Shown: positions 26,801-34,802, counted from the first letter of the stretch. The stretch is 64,000 nucleotides of DNA from Janthinobacterium sp. SUN073 (GCF_030397665.1 NZ_JAPUBT010000015.1:1-64000), one strand, 5' to 3'. Numbers and translations: made by a program. The notes: generated by a model from the sequence alone, not told the origin.

Positions 26801-26913
26801 GGGTATTGGCGTATCGGTAGCTGCAGGAGGGCGATCACGCCCAGCATCAGTATCAAGGTGCTGATCACCAGCGCCAGCACGGGGCGGCGTACGAACAGAT
26901 CGGTAAATTTCAT
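23815..26913 (-). CDS. RND multidrug efflux permease (MexK/MdtB-like)
   Basis: 1032 residues with the HAE1 RND plan: two sets of six TM segments and large periplasmic loops. The proton-relay motif GLVVDDAIVVVEN in TM4 is intact, and the start MKFTDLFVRRPVLALVISTLILMLG is typical. It exports hydrophobic drugs using proton influx with the adjacent periplasmic adaptor and outer membrane channel. The phenotype (substrate range) cannot be read from the sequence. Confidence 0.92.
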   Translation of the reverse strand: MKFTDLFVRRPVLALVISTLILMLGVIALLQLPIRQYPMLESSTITVTTNYPGASAELMQGFVTQPIAQAVSSVEGIDYLTSSSVQGSSTVTVRMELNRDSTQALTEVMAKVNQVRYKLPEGAFDPVIERAAGDSSAVAYVGFASESVSAPALTDYLARVVQPMFATIDGVAKVDVYGGQQLAMRLWIDPAKLAARGLTAADVADAVRRNNYQAAPGKVKGQFVVSNISVNTDLTSVAEFRDMVITKGGDAKDSASLVRLKDVGTVELGAAATETSGIMDGVPAVYLGLSPTPGGNPLVIVDGIKKLLPEIQKTLPPGVKVELAFETARFIQSSIDEVAHTLLEALLIVVIVIYLCMGSLRSVLIPVVTIPLSMLGAAALMLAFGFSINLLTLLAMVLAVGLVVDDAIVVVENVHRHIEEGKTPVAAALVGAREVAGPVIAMTITLAAVYAPIGMMGGLTGALFKEFALTLAGAVVVSGVVALTLSPVMSSLLLQPKQSEGRMARAAEHFFEGLTTRYARLLDRSLHHRWLSAGFAALVMVSLPFLYLMPQRELAPAEDQASVLTAIKAPQHANLDYVERFSYKLDTIYKNIPETHSRWIINGGEVPASSIGGINLTPWAERSRNAAVIQAELQHAVGDVEGTSIFAFQLAPLPGSSGGLPVQMVLRSAQDYATLFRTMEDVKQRARASGLFAVVDSDLDYNNPVVKVRVDRSKANSLGIRMQDIGESLAVLVGENYLNRFGMDGRAYDVIAQSPREQRLTAQALTQQYVRADDGSLLPLSAVVSVTEQIEPNMLTQFNQQNAATFQGVPAPGVTLGDAVTFLDGVAKTLPPGFSYDWQSDARQFATEGNALLLAFLAAVVVIYLVLAAQYESLTDPLIILITVPLSICGALIPLALGYATVNIYTQIGLVTLIGLISKHGILMVEFANELQVHEQLGRLSAIRKAAQIRLRPILMTTAAMVVGLVPLLFASGAGANSRFGLGVVIVSGMLIGTFFTLFVLPTVYTFLARRHTADHATPRARDLSQALKESP

Positions 26914-26928
26914 GGTGGCGCGCTCCTC

Positions 26929-28029
26929 TTACGAGCCGGCCTTGGGCGCGGCGCGTTTGGCCTCGTCCAGGGTGTTGGCCACCGCTTGCACGGCCATGCC
27001 GTCGGCCAGTTTCAGCTGGCCCGAAGCGACCACGCGCTGCCCTTCGCGCAAGCCGTCGATGATGGCTACGCGGCCCCCTGCCCGCTCACCCAGTTTCACG
27101 CCCACGCGCTTGACGGTGAGCGGCTGTTTGCCTTCCTGCTGCGCGACGAAGACCGTGTCGCCATAGGCGCTGTAGGTCACCGCCGTTTCCGGCACCGTCA
27201 GCTGCTGGCCCGCCGCTCGCGCCACGCGCACATTCGCGTACATGCCTGCTTTCAGGGCGCTGCGGGGATTGGCGAGCGTCGCCTGCACCTGCACCATGCG
27301 CGAGCGGGCGATCAGCGGGTCGATGGCGTTGATCTTCGCTGTAAAAACGTCGCCGGGATAGGCATCCACCAGCACTTGCACGGCCTGGCCCGGCGCCAGT
27401 TTCGCGCTGCTCTGTTCATCGAGGGCGAAGTTCACCAGCAGCGACTTCGTATCGATCAGGCTGGCTACCGTATCGGCCGTGTTCAGATACTGGCCCGCGT
27501 GCACCTTGCGGATGCCCAGCTGCCCCGCGAACGGCGCGCGGATGGTCTTTTGCGCGATCAGCGCTTCCGTCTGGCGCACGTCACCCATGGCCGCGTCGCG
27601 CGCGGCCAGGGCGCTATCCAATTGCTCCTGCGTGGCCGCCTTTTCCTTGACCATCTGCGCCGTGCGCGCATGGCTGTTTTCCGCGTTTTTCAACTGTGCG
27701 CGCTGGCGCAGCAGCATTGCCTGTTCTTGGGCGTCATTCAGCTGTACCAGCACGGCGCCAGCTGCCACCTGCTGCCCCGATTCGAAGCGGATGTGCGTCA
27801 CGCGTCCGCCCGTTTCGGCGGCCACCTGCACCTGGCGCGCCGCTTCCAGCTCGCCCACGCCGGCGAAGTAGCGTTCCTGTGTGCCCAGCACGACGGGCAC
27901 CAGCGCCACCTTGGTGGCCGGAGTGGCGGCGGCATCGGCCGCATGGGAGTCGGCACGGGGGTACAGCGCGGCGCCCGCGACGGCCAGGGTGATGGCCAGC
28001 GCGGAAGCGCCAACGAGTTTCGTATTCAT
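26929..28029 (-). CDS. RND efflux periplasmic adaptor (MFP)
   Basis: 366 residues. An N-terminal signal/TM segment is followed by a biotinyl-lipoyl hairpin (AETGGRVTHIRFESGQQVAAGAVLVQL, then a coiled coil with QRAQLKNAENSHARTAQMVKEKAATQEQLDSA), a beta-barrel and a membrane-proximal domain, the HlyD/AcrA order. It links the inner membrane pump to the outer membrane channel. The pump gene starts 15 bases after its stop, so they share one transcript. Confidence 0.9.
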   Translation of the reverse strand: MNTKLVGASALAITLAVAGAALYPRADSHAADAAATPATKVALVPVVLGTQERYFAGVGELEAARQVQVAAETGGRVTHIRFESGQQVAAGAVLVQLNDAQEQAMLLRQRAQLKNAENSHARTAQMVKEKAATQEQLDSALAARDAAMGDVRQTEALIAQKTIRAPFAGQLGIRKVHAGQYLNTADTVASLIDTKSLLVNFALDEQSSAKLAPGQAVQVLVDAYPGDVFTAKINAIDPLIARSRMVQVQATLANPRSALKAGMYANVRVARAAGQQLTVPETAVTYSAYGDTVFVAQQEGKQPLTVKRVGVKLGERAGGRVAIIDGLREGQRVVASGQLKLADGMAVQAVANTLDEAKRAAPKAGS

Positions 28030-28077
28030 GATGCAGTCCTTTTTACAGCGGGGAAGAAGAGGCGCAGCGGAGGCTGA

Positions 28078-28560
28078 TCAGGTCCGCTGCGCGTTGAAGA
28101 GGAAGAACAAACCCAGGGTCCACAGCAGCAGCACCAAATGCGTCGTCTGCAAGCCTTCCTGCGCGATCCAGTAGCCGAACCACAGGCCGCCCAGGTGCAT
28201 CAGCAGCAAAAAGGCGGCCATGGCGCACAGGGCCAGGTTCAGCCAGGGCAAGCCGGCGGCCAGGCCGCCGCCGAGAAACAGCGCCACGCCCGTCCAGGCG
28301 GCGCTGGCGGCGGCAAGCTGCAAGGCCAGCACCACACCCAGCGACAGCCGGTGCAAGGTCAATGAGGTGAGCGCGCGGCGCAGCAGCGGCGTCTGGATGG
28401 TCGGGTCCTGGCGCAGCGGATCCATGCGCATGGTGTTGCCGATGGCCCAGACGGAGCCGTGGAAGGCGTGCAGGTTGTTGATGGCGGCCAGGGTGAGCCA
28501 GATGGCCAGGCCGGTAGCGAGAATGGCGTGAAACAGCCAGATCGAGTGCTGCAGCTGCAT
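28078..28560 (-). CDS. DUF2165 membrane protein
   Basis: 160 residues with four TM segments (WLFHAILATGLAIWLTLAAINNL, LSLGVVLALQLAAASAAWTGVALFL, LALCAMAAFLLLMHLGGLWFG, LVLLLWTLGLFFLF), the DUF2165 pattern. Function unknown. It is the first gene of the efflux operon, 48 bases before the adaptor gene, and diverges from a SufR-like regulator. ATG 28560 gives MQLQHSIW; a longer frame lacks support. Confidence 0.7.
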   Translation of the reverse strand: MQLQHSIWLFHAILATGLAIWLTLAAINNLHAFHGSVWAIGNTMRMDPLRQDPTIQTPLLRRALTSLTLHRLSLGVVLALQLAAASAAWTGVALFLGGGLAAGLPWLNLALCAMAAFLLLMHLGGLWFGYWIAQEGLQTTHLVLLLWTLGLFFLFNAQRT

Positions 28561-28684
28561 AAGAAATCCAGTCCAAAGAGTGTCTTGCCGGCACGTGGAC
28601 GTGGAAACTCCTCGACAGCGGAGAGCTACCGGCCTATTATGCAAGCGATTAGTTGGTTAACTGGCCCCATGATAGTTGAGCGAA

Positions 28685-29344
28685 ATGAATTACACAAGTA
28701 AACGTTTGGATAATAGCGAAGCGCCGCAAACCACGGAGCGCATCCTGTATTTCATCAAGACCAAGGGACCTGTCTCCACGGCGACCCTGGCCAAGACCCT
28801 GGACATGACGGGCGAGGCGGCGCGCCAGCAAGTGCAAAAGCTGGTGGCGGCGGGTCTGATCGAGGGGCGCCAGGAAGCGCAGGCGGGGGCCGGGCGGCCG
28901 CGCCAGAACTGGGTCTTGACGGAAGCGGGCAATGCGCGTTTTCCCGACACGCATGCGCAGCTGACGATCAAGCTGATCGGCTCGGTGCGCCAGCTGTTCG
29001 GCGAAGCGGGCTTGGATAAACTCATCACGCAGCGCGAAGAGGAAAGCCGCGGCGCGTACGCGCTGGCGTGCTCGGCGCCGGACTTGCCCACGCGCTTGCA
29101 GCAGCTGGCCGCCGTGCGCGATGAAGAGGGCTATATGGCCCGTGTGGAAGCGGATGGCGACGACTGGCTGCTGATCGAAGACCACTGCCCCATCTGCGCC
29201 GCCGCGCGCACTTGCCAGGGGTTTTGCCGCTCCGAACTGCAGCTGTTCCGGGAAGTGGTGGGACCGAACGCCAGCATCGTGCGCGAGCAGCATGTGCTGG
29301 CGAACGCCATGCGCTGCGTGTATCGGATCAGGGCGCTGCCCTAG
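28685..29344 (+). CDS. SufR-like HTH regulator with Cys cluster
   Basis: About 219 residues. A winged HTH (TERILYFIKTKGPVSTATLAKTLDMTGEAARQQVQKL) is followed by a C-terminal Cys-rich patch HCPICAAARTCQGFC near residues 171-185. In SufR-type regulators such a patch binds an Fe-S cluster, and the CPIC...C...C.SELQLF run matches that group. It diverges from the efflux operon and may repress it or the suf genes; no suf genes are in the window. ATG 28685 is used; TTG 28676 is an alternative and no strong ribosome binding site is visible. Confidence 0.75.
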   Translation: MNYTSKRLDNSEAPQTTERILYFIKTKGPVSTATLAKTLDMTGEAARQQVQKLVAAGLIEGRQEAQAGAGRPRQNWVLTEAGNARFPDTHAQLTIKLIGSVRQLFGEAGLDKLITQREEESRGAYALACSAPDLPTRLQQLAAVRDEEGYMARVEADGDDWLLIEDHCPICAAARTCQGFCRSELQLFREVVGPNASIVREQHVLANAMRCVYRIRALP

Positions 29345-30600
29345 TCTTTCGGAAACAGCGGCCAGGTCAGCAGCGCCACCAGTCCCGCCAGCCACCAGAC
29401 GACGGGCCAGCTGCTGGCCGCCAGCAGGTGCGGGATGGCCATCGGCGTGAGGAACAGTCCCACGTAGACGGCCGTATTCGCCATGCCCAGGGCCGTGCCC
29501 GCATTGGCGCCGCCCGCTTCCGTCGCCAGCTCCGTGTAGGCCACGCCATGCCAGGCGGATACGGCGATGCCGGCAGCCACCACGGCGGCCATCTGCAGCC
29601 AGCCCGGCGCATGCGTCCAGGCGATGCATCCGAGCAAAATGAACGAGGCCAGTGCCACCAGGGCCGAGCCGCGCAAGTAGGCCGGTCGGTTCGCGTGGTG
29701 GTCCGTGTGGCGCCCGCTCCAGATGCGCATCACCATGGCGCCTGCCTGCAGGGCCACCATCACGGCCGTGATGGCCGCCAGGCCCAGGTGGCCATGGTCG
29801 TGCAGGAACACGGTGGCGTAACTGAGCACGGCAAACTGCGGCACGCACAGCAAGCCGATGGCCGCCACCATGCGCCAGACTTTACGATTGCGTAGAGGTT
29901 GCGGTGGCATCACCTCAGACACGCCCATGGGCGTGTTTTGCGGCCCCTTGGCGGCCTCTGCAGTGAAATCGGGTTCATGCATCCAGCGCCACGTAAAAAA
30001 CGCCGACAGGCCGCATACGAGGGCCAGGGCGCCAAACACGGGCATGAAGCCATAGGACGATGCCAGGCTGGGCAGGACGAGGGCGCCAAGGCCGCCGCCG
30101 AGCGGCACGGCTGTCTGGCGGATGCTCATGGCGAAACCCCGTTCGCCGGCGCCGAACCAGCGCATCACGGCGCGGCCGCTGGCGCCATTCACGCTGCCGC
30201 CCAGCACGCCCACCAGCGCCAGCCCGGCCGCCAGCGCCCATAACGGCGGCACCGTGCCGTCAGCGGGCGTGATCCACAGCAGCAAGGTCAACAGCGCCAG
30301 CATGGTGCCCAGCAAGCCCGTCAGCAGCACGGGGCGGTCGCCCCAGCGGTCGGTGGCCATACCCCATGGCAATTCGGTCAGGGCCACGCCCAGGCCCATG
30401 GCGCCCAGCGCCACCCCCAGTTGCGTATTGCTCAGGTGATAGCCGCTGCGCAGCCAGATGGCCGTGGTGGGCATGCCGTTGGCGGCGGCGGAAAAGCTGG
30501 CATTGGCCGCCACGCCGACGGCCAGTACTTTCCAGCGGTGGGCATCGCCCAGCGCTGGCGCGGTGACGGGAACAGGAATGGCTTGGCAGCTGGTGCTCAT
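29341..30600 (-). CDS. MFS transporter
   Basis: 419 residues, about 12 TM segments, with motif A-like GMATDRWGDRPVLLTG between TM2 and TM3 and GGSVNGASGRAVMRWFGAGERGFAMSIRQTAVPLGGGLGAL. It resembles transporters of the NNP/ACS-type or CynX-like MFS groups. It is divergent from a LysR gene with a T-N11-A palindrome between. ATG 30600 is used; codons further upstream are not transporter-like. The substrate is unknown. Its stop overlaps the convergent SufR-like gene stop by four bases. Confidence 0.8.
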   Translation of the reverse strand: MSTSCQAIPVPVTAPALGDAHRWKVLAVGVAANASFSAAANGMPTTAIWLRSGYHLSNTQLGVALGAMGLGVALTELPWGMATDRWGDRPVLLTGLLGTMLALLTLLLWITPADGTVPPLWALAAGLALVGVLGGSVNGASGRAVMRWFGAGERGFAMSIRQTAVPLGGGLGALVLPSLASSYGFMPVFGALALVCGLSAFFTWRWMHEPDFTAEAAKGPQNTPMGVSEVMPPQPLRNRKVWRMVAAIGLLCVPQFAVLSYATVFLHDHGHLGLAAITAVMVALQAGAMVMRIWSGRHTDHHANRPAYLRGSALVALASFILLGCIAWTHAPGWLQMAAVVAAGIAVSAWHGVAYTELATEAGGANAGTALGMANTAVYVGLFLTPMAIPHLLAASSWPVVWWLAGLVALLTWPLFPKD

Positions 30601-30651
30601 GGCAGGGAGGGAAAAGTGGTTGACCCTGACAGTGTTGCGCAGTACGATCGT

Positions 30652-30664
30652 TCTGAATATCAGA
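30652..30664. promoter_or_regulatory. LysR-type T-N11-A site
   Basis: TCTGAATATCAGA, a perfect 5-bp-armed palindrome with a 3-base centre and the T-N11-A form of LysR sites. It lies in the 112-base gap between the divergent MFS and LysR genes, 52 bases upstream of the MFS start. Confidence 0.55.
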
Positions 30665-30712
30665 TAATTTACGCCACACCATCCCATAAAACAGGACGAT
30701 TGCATTTGCCCC

Positions 30713-31612
30713 ATGAGCCTGCTGAATTTCGACATCGCCTTCCTGCGCAGCTATGTGGCTGGCATCGAGCTGGGCAGCTTTGCCCGCGCGGCCGACAAGG
30801 TGGGCCGTTCCACCTCGGCCGTCAGCGCGCAGCTGAAAAAACTCGAGGAGCAGGCGGGCATGCCCCTGTTCCGCAAGGATGGCCGGGGGCTGGCGCTGAC
30901 GCCGTCCGGCGAAGTCCTGCTCGGCTATGCGCGCCGGCTGCTGGAACTGAACGACGAGGCGGCCGTCGCCCTGCGCGGCGCGGAACTGGAAGGCTGGATC
31001 AGGCTGGGTTTGCAGGAGGATTTTGGCGAAGCCTTGCTGCCCGATGTGCTGGGGCGTTTTGCCCGTGCGCATCCGAAAGTACGCATCGAGGCGCACGTGG
31101 CGCGCAACACGGCCTTGATGCAAGGTCTGGCCATGGGCCAGCTGGACCTGGCCCTGCTGTGGGGCGGCGCCTGCATCGCCGATGTGGCGCAGTACCCGCT
31201 GCCGCAGCGCCAGCAGATTGCCGAACCGGCCATGCGCTGGATCGCCTCGTCCAGCCTGGCCTGGCGTCCCGAATCGGGCGAGCCTTTGCCCTTGATTACG
31301 TTTGACCGCGACTGCCTGTTCCAGCGCTGCGCCACGCAGGCGCTCGATGGGGCCGGCATCGCCTGGCGCACGGCGTTTACCAGCCCCAGCCTGGCGGGAC
31401 TTTGGGCGGCGGCGGCCGCCGGGCTGGGCGTGACGGTGCGCACGGCGTACGGCCTGCCCTCGTCCGTGCGCGCACTCGATCATGTGGACGCAGGCCTGCC
31501 CGCCCTGCCCGCGCTGTCGCTGGAATTGCTGCGCGCCTCCAGCGTGTCCAGGCCGCCCGTTGAGCGGCTGGCTGATTTGATCATCGCCGCGCTGCGGGAC
31601 AGTCCCGCCTGA
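30713..31612 (+). CDS. LysR-family regulator beside MFS transporter
   Basis: 299 residues with N-terminal HTH (GSFARAADKVGRSTSAVSAQLKKLEEQAG) and effector-binding domain. The closest look is to LysR regulators of the LrhA/HexA type (SAVSAQLKKLEEQAGMPLFRKDGRGLALT). It probably controls the divergent MFS gene. The inducer is unknown. Confidence 0.8.
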   Translation: MSLLNFDIAFLRSYVAGIELGSFARAADKVGRSTSAVSAQLKKLEEQAGMPLFRKDGRGLALTPSGEVLLGYARRLLELNDEAAVALRGAELEGWIRLGLQEDFGEALLPDVLGRFARAHPKVRIEAHVARNTALMQGLAMGQLDLALLWGGACIADVAQYPLPQRQQIAEPAMRWIASSSLAWRPESGEPLPLITFDRDCLFQRCATQALDGAGIAWRTAFTSPSLAGLWAAAAAGLGVTVRTAYGLPSSVRALDHVDAGLPALPALSLELLRASSVSRPPVERLADLIIAALRDSPA

Positions 31613-31746
31613 TACTCGCGCGGGTCGGCGCAGGTACGCAACTGACTGGACTGGCGTTTGACCCGATGCCAGGCCTTCCCGCCATGGGACCTCTACATTG
31701 ATTGCCCACGGAGCGGGCTGCTGGCGCTGCTTGACATGGGCAGTTC

Positions 31747-32046
31747 TCAGGTTGTTTGCCAATGGAAACAGATTCCATCTTGCATTATCTGCAAATCAGC
31801 CACTTTCCGCTTCATGCCATTGTTCGTGTCGAGTACGCAAAAATCGCATGCCTGAATTTCCTGTTCCAAGCGATCTACCTCGACGAAAAGTTGATCGTTG
31901 GCGGCTTGTTCCAAATTCTTGAACAAGGTCGCGTAGGCGGAAAATGCCGCCACGGGAAGAAAGTCTCCGAGAACAAGCTCCTTCTCGGACAAGATGCATA
32001 TTTCTCCAATGATCGTTCCAGAACGATCCAATAGTCTCAGGCTCAT
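31747..32046 (-). CDS. Small hypothetical protein
   Basis: 99 residues starting MSLRLLDRSGTIIGEICILS. The composition and hydrophobic pattern are protein-like, with acidic helices (KNLEQAANDQLFVEVDRLEQEI) and an ending rich in Cys and Trp. No family was recognised and no signal peptide is seen. It lies alone between the LysR gene and the methyltransferase, with lower GC than both. The 134 bases on its left hold nothing obvious. It could be an orphan immunity-type protein, but nothing proves it. Confidence 0.5.
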   Translation of the reverse strand: MSLRLLDRSGTIIGEICILSEKELVLGDFLPVAAFSAYATLFKNLEQAANDQLFVEVDRLEQEIQACDFCVLDTNNGMKRKVADLQIMQDGICFHWQTT

Positions 32047-32108
32047 AGGGTGATGGACATTTTCTAGTTATCTCAGGTGGTCCCGTCATGCGCGCGATGC
32101 GGGGTTGG

Positions 32109-33167
32109 TCATTGTACGGCGCCATCGTTGCGCGCAATCAGCACTTGCACGGGCGCCATGGGGAAATCGCTGGCGCCGTACTGCTCCACTTGCCGCCAGC
32201 CCATGTCGCGCAGCAATTGTGCCAATTCCCCCTGGCGCGTTACCGTACGACCCAGCATGCGCATCGGCAAGTAATACGGCAGCACGCGCGCCGCGTCAAC
32301 GGGCGCCGGGGCGATTTCCGCCTGCACGCAGACGAAGACGCCACCGGGTTTCAAGGCCGCATGGATCTTGCGCAAGGCCGCCGCCATGTCGGGCACGAAG
32401 TGCAGCACGGACGAACACCAGATGAGGTCGTAACCGTTGCCGATGTCGTCGCTGTCCAGGTCGCCGCCCACCGTCTCCAGGCGGTCAGCGAGTTGCGCAT
32501 GGACGATGTTGGCGGCCGCCACGGCCACCGTTTCCGGCCAGTCGAAAACGCAGCCGTGCAAGCCCGCATGGGCTTGCGCCAGCGCAATGGCAACCCAGCC
32601 CGGTCCGCCACCCACATCGAGCAGGCGCAGCGGTGTGTTGCCGTCTGCAAACGGGGCGATCCGTTGCATCACGGACAGGGCTGCGCGCATGGTGACGGCG
32701 CGTTGTTCCTGGCCGATCTGCTGCTGCGCGGCAACGGCCCAGTTGACTCCATTTGCCGTGCTGTACGGTGCGGCCTTGCCGCCCTCGCGCACCAGCGTAC
32801 TGAGCTGTGTGGCGAAGTGGCGCAGCGCATGCAGCCGGTACAGCCAGGCGTCGCCGCAAAAAGCCACGGAGTTGCGGCAAAAATACTGCAAGGTGGCGGC
32901 CGTGCAGCGGTAGCGCTGAGCGCTTGCATCTGCATCTGCAGCGGCCCCGTCGCGTTCCAGCACCTGCATGCTCCAGAGCAGTTCCAGCAGCAGTGCCGTG
33001 TGCGGTGCGTGCAGCGACAGGGCTTCGGCCAGCTGCGCCGGCGTGTGCGGCGTGGACAGCACCTCGAAAATGCCCAGTTCCAGGGCGGCGGCCAACCCGT
33101 CCGCCTGCACGGGCGCGACGGCCAGGTCCCAATACGGTTGCAAGGCGTGTTGCGTGGTAAACGACAT
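32109..33167 (-). CDS. SAM-dependent O-methyltransferase, Fur-regulated
   Basis: 352 residues: an N-terminal dimerisation winged-helix (LAAALELGIFEVLSTPHTPAQLAEALSLH) and a C-terminal Rossmann methyltransferase domain with SAM-binding motif LLDVGGGPGWVAIALAQ (about 185-200), the plan of the small-molecule O-methyltransferases (ASMT/hydroxyneurosporene type). The start ATG 33167 follows AAAGGAAATACC; a longer frame to 33251 is rejected. A Fur-like box at 33215-33233 lies 48 bases upstream, so induction under iron limitation is expected. The substrate is unknown. Confidence 0.8.
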   Translation of the reverse strand: MSFTTQHALQPYWDLAVAPVQADGLAAALELGIFEVLSTPHTPAQLAEALSLHAPHTALLLELLWSMQVLERDGAAADADASAQRYRCTAATLQYFCRNSVAFCGDAWLYRLHALRHFATQLSTLVREGGKAAPYSTANGVNWAVAAQQQIGQEQRAVTMRAALSVMQRIAPFADGNTPLRLLDVGGGPGWVAIALAQAHAGLHGCVFDWPETVAVAAANIVHAQLADRLETVGGDLDSDDIGNGYDLIWCSSVLHFVPDMAAALRKIHAALKPGGVFVCVQAEIAPAPVDAARVLPYYLPMRMLGRTVTRQGELAQLLRDMGWRQVEQYGASDFPMAPVQVLIARNDGAVQ

Positions 33168-33214
33168 GGTATTTCCTTTCGGCGAGGTAGGCATGAGTGC
33201 ATATTTTATGCAAC

Positions 33215-33233
33215 AATGAGAATAATTATCATT
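33215..33233. promoter_or_regulatory. Fur box between methyltransferase and AraC-type gene
   Basis: AATGAGAATAATTATCATT is a 19-bp near-perfect palindrome (one mismatched pair) matching known Fur boxes. It lies in the 128-base gap between the divergent methyltransferase and AraC genes, where it can control both. Binding is inferred. Confidence 0.8.
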
Positions 33234-33295
33234 TGCATTTGTATGCGACACGGCGCATTTCGTATGCGCAACGGTGCGCAGGGACCGGAGGAGTG

Positions 33296-34186
33296 ATGGC
33301 AGGACATGACAGGGAAGCGGCAGGCTGGACGCGGCGCCAGCTGGACCCGGGGTTGAAAGAGTGCCGCGCCGACCAGCGCCAGGTCGACCAGGGCTTGCTG
33401 CTCGTGCATTCCGATTACCGCCCGCGCCTTGCGCTCGTCGAGCAATCGCAGCATGACGGTGCGGGCGGCCTGGTCATTACCATCGGCCTGGAAGGCGCGT
33501 CCGCTTACACCACGCGCGATGGCGGGCAATTGCGTTTCCGGGGGGGCCATACGACCATGACGGTGTTTCGCCACACCAGCGGCGAGCGCCGTTTCGAGGC
33601 TGGCCAGCGGGCGGCGCAATTGCGCGTGCTGGTCGACGAAGACGCGCTGGCGCGCTACTGGCCGGAAGGCTTGACGTCCTTGCTGCCCAACGATGGCGCG
33701 CACCAGCTGGCGCATGCCGCCACCACACCAACTGCCACCCTGCACGCGCGCTCGCTGCTGCGCGCGACGGACCCGCTGGCCGTGCATATCGGCGTGCTCA
33801 GCCTGCTGGCGGAACAGCTGCGGGGGCTGCGGCCCGCATCCGCGCCCGTGCCGCGCTGGTCCGACGCGGATATCGCCAGACTGGAACGTGTCCACGCGCT
33901 GATGCAGGAACAGATGGCGCAGGAACTCACGCTCGACTACCTGTGCGCGCAAGCGGGCCTGAGCCTGTTCAAACTCAAGCAGGGGTGGCGCTACCGCTAC
34001 GGCGACAGCCCGCAGCGCACCCTGCTGGCGCTGCGCATGCAGCGGGCAAAGTTACTGCTGGAAAATGGTTGTCAGGTGGCGCAGGCGGGCTGGCAAACGG
34101 GCTATCGCCACCCGGCCAATTTCAGCGCCGCGTTCAGCCGCTATTTCGGCTACGCGCCGAAGACCGTGGGACGCGCGGGCGGGTAA
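33296..34186 (+). CDS. AraC-family regulator, PchR-like
   Basis: 296 residues. The C-terminal AraC double HTH (about 205-295) contains LTLDYLCAQAGLSLFKLKQGWRYRYGDSPQRTLLALRMQRAKLLLENG and GYRHPANFSAAFSRYFGYAPK. The N-terminal effector domain (VITIGLEGASAYTTRDGGQLRFRGGHTTMTVFRHTSGERRFEAGQ) follows the pattern of PchR-type siderophore-responsive regulators. Start ATG 33296 follows GGAGGAG. With the Fur box, it is an iron-linked regulator and probably controls the divergent methyltransferase. Confidence 0.8.
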   Translation: MAGHDREAAGWTRRQLDPGLKECRADQRQVDQGLLLVHSDYRPRLALVEQSQHDGAGGLVITIGLEGASAYTTRDGGQLRFRGGHTTMTVFRHTSGERRFEAGQRAAQLRVLVDEDALARYWPEGLTSLLPNDGAHQLAHAATTPTATLHARSLLRATDPLAVHIGVLSLLAEQLRGLRPASAPVPRWSDADIARLERVHALMQEQMAQELTLDYLCAQAGLSLFKLKQGWRYRYGDSPQRTLLALRMQRAKLLLENGCQVAQAGWQTGYRHPANFSAAFSRYFGYAPKTVGRAGG

Positions 34187-34243
34187 AAAGCCGGTGTAGA
34201 ATCGGCGGGCACGCTGTACTCATTCGACCTACAAGGAGACATG

Positions 34244-34654
34244 ATGGCCCGCAAAATTTTTGTCAATCTGCCCGTCCAGTCGCTGGAACGCTCCGTGGCT
34301 TTTTTCACGGCCCTGGGCTTCAGCTTTAATGCCCATTTCACGGATGAAACGGCGACGTGCATGATCGTTGCCGACGACATCTTCGTGATGCTGTTGACGC
34401 ACGATAAATTCAAGCAATTTACGCCCAAGCAGCTGTGCGACACCACGGTGGCGACGGAAGTGCTGGTGTGTTTGTCGGCCGAGAGCCGCGGCGAAGTCGA
34501 TGACCTGGTGGCAAAAGCCGTCCAGGCGGGCGGCAGCATTTACAAGGAGCCGATCGATTACGGCTTCATGTATGGCCACAGTTTCCAGGATCCCGATGGA
34601 CATCAGTGGGAGTTGATGTACATGGAGCCAGGCGCCGTACCTGGAAACGCCTGA
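34244..34654 (+). CDS. VOC-family glyoxalase-like protein
   Basis: 136 residues with the paired beta-alpha-beta-beta-beta motifs of the VOC superfamily (ARKIFVNLPVQSLERSVAFFTALGFSFN and GHSFQDPDGHQWELMYMEP). These are metal-binding enzymes or resistance proteins; the exact role is unknown. AAGGAG at 34233-34238 favours the second ATG (34244) over the first (34241). The stop lies inside the left arm of a large palindromic element. Confidence 0.75.
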   Translation: MARKIFVNLPVQSLERSVAFFTALGFSFNAHFTDETATCMIVADDIFVMLLTHDKFKQFTPKQLCDTTVATEVLVCLSAESRGEVDDLVAKAVQAGGSIYKEPIDYGFMYGHSFQDPDGHQWELMYMEPGAVPGNA

Positions 34655-34762
34655 CCAAACCTACTGCGCGTCGCGCTTTGCGGCCGGCGATGCTCACCGT
34701 ACTAGAGTACGGTTGCGCTTCTCGGCCACAAATCACTGCCGCTCGCTACGGTTTTGTCAGGC
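34649..34762. repeat. 114-bp imperfect palindromic element
   Basis: Left arm 34649-34703 and right arm 34706-34762 align as an inverted repeat over their whole length: 12 of the 13 outermost positions pair (GCCTGACCAAACC against GCCTGACAAAACC read on the other strand), and the core ACCGTACT-AG-AGTACGGT is perfect. It lies between the convergent VOC and M16C genes and includes the VOC stop codon. Its size suggests a MITE/REP-like unit; a bidirectional terminator function is possible. Confidence 0.7.
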
Positions 34763-34802
34763 GTCGCAACAGGCAAGTCACGACACCCTTTAAATCCACA
34801 TC

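Noticed and set aside
31698-32034. Plus-strand small frames in the 31.7-32.0 kb gap
   Set aside because: The minus-strand 99-codon frame is more protein-like; the plus-strand ones look like shadows.
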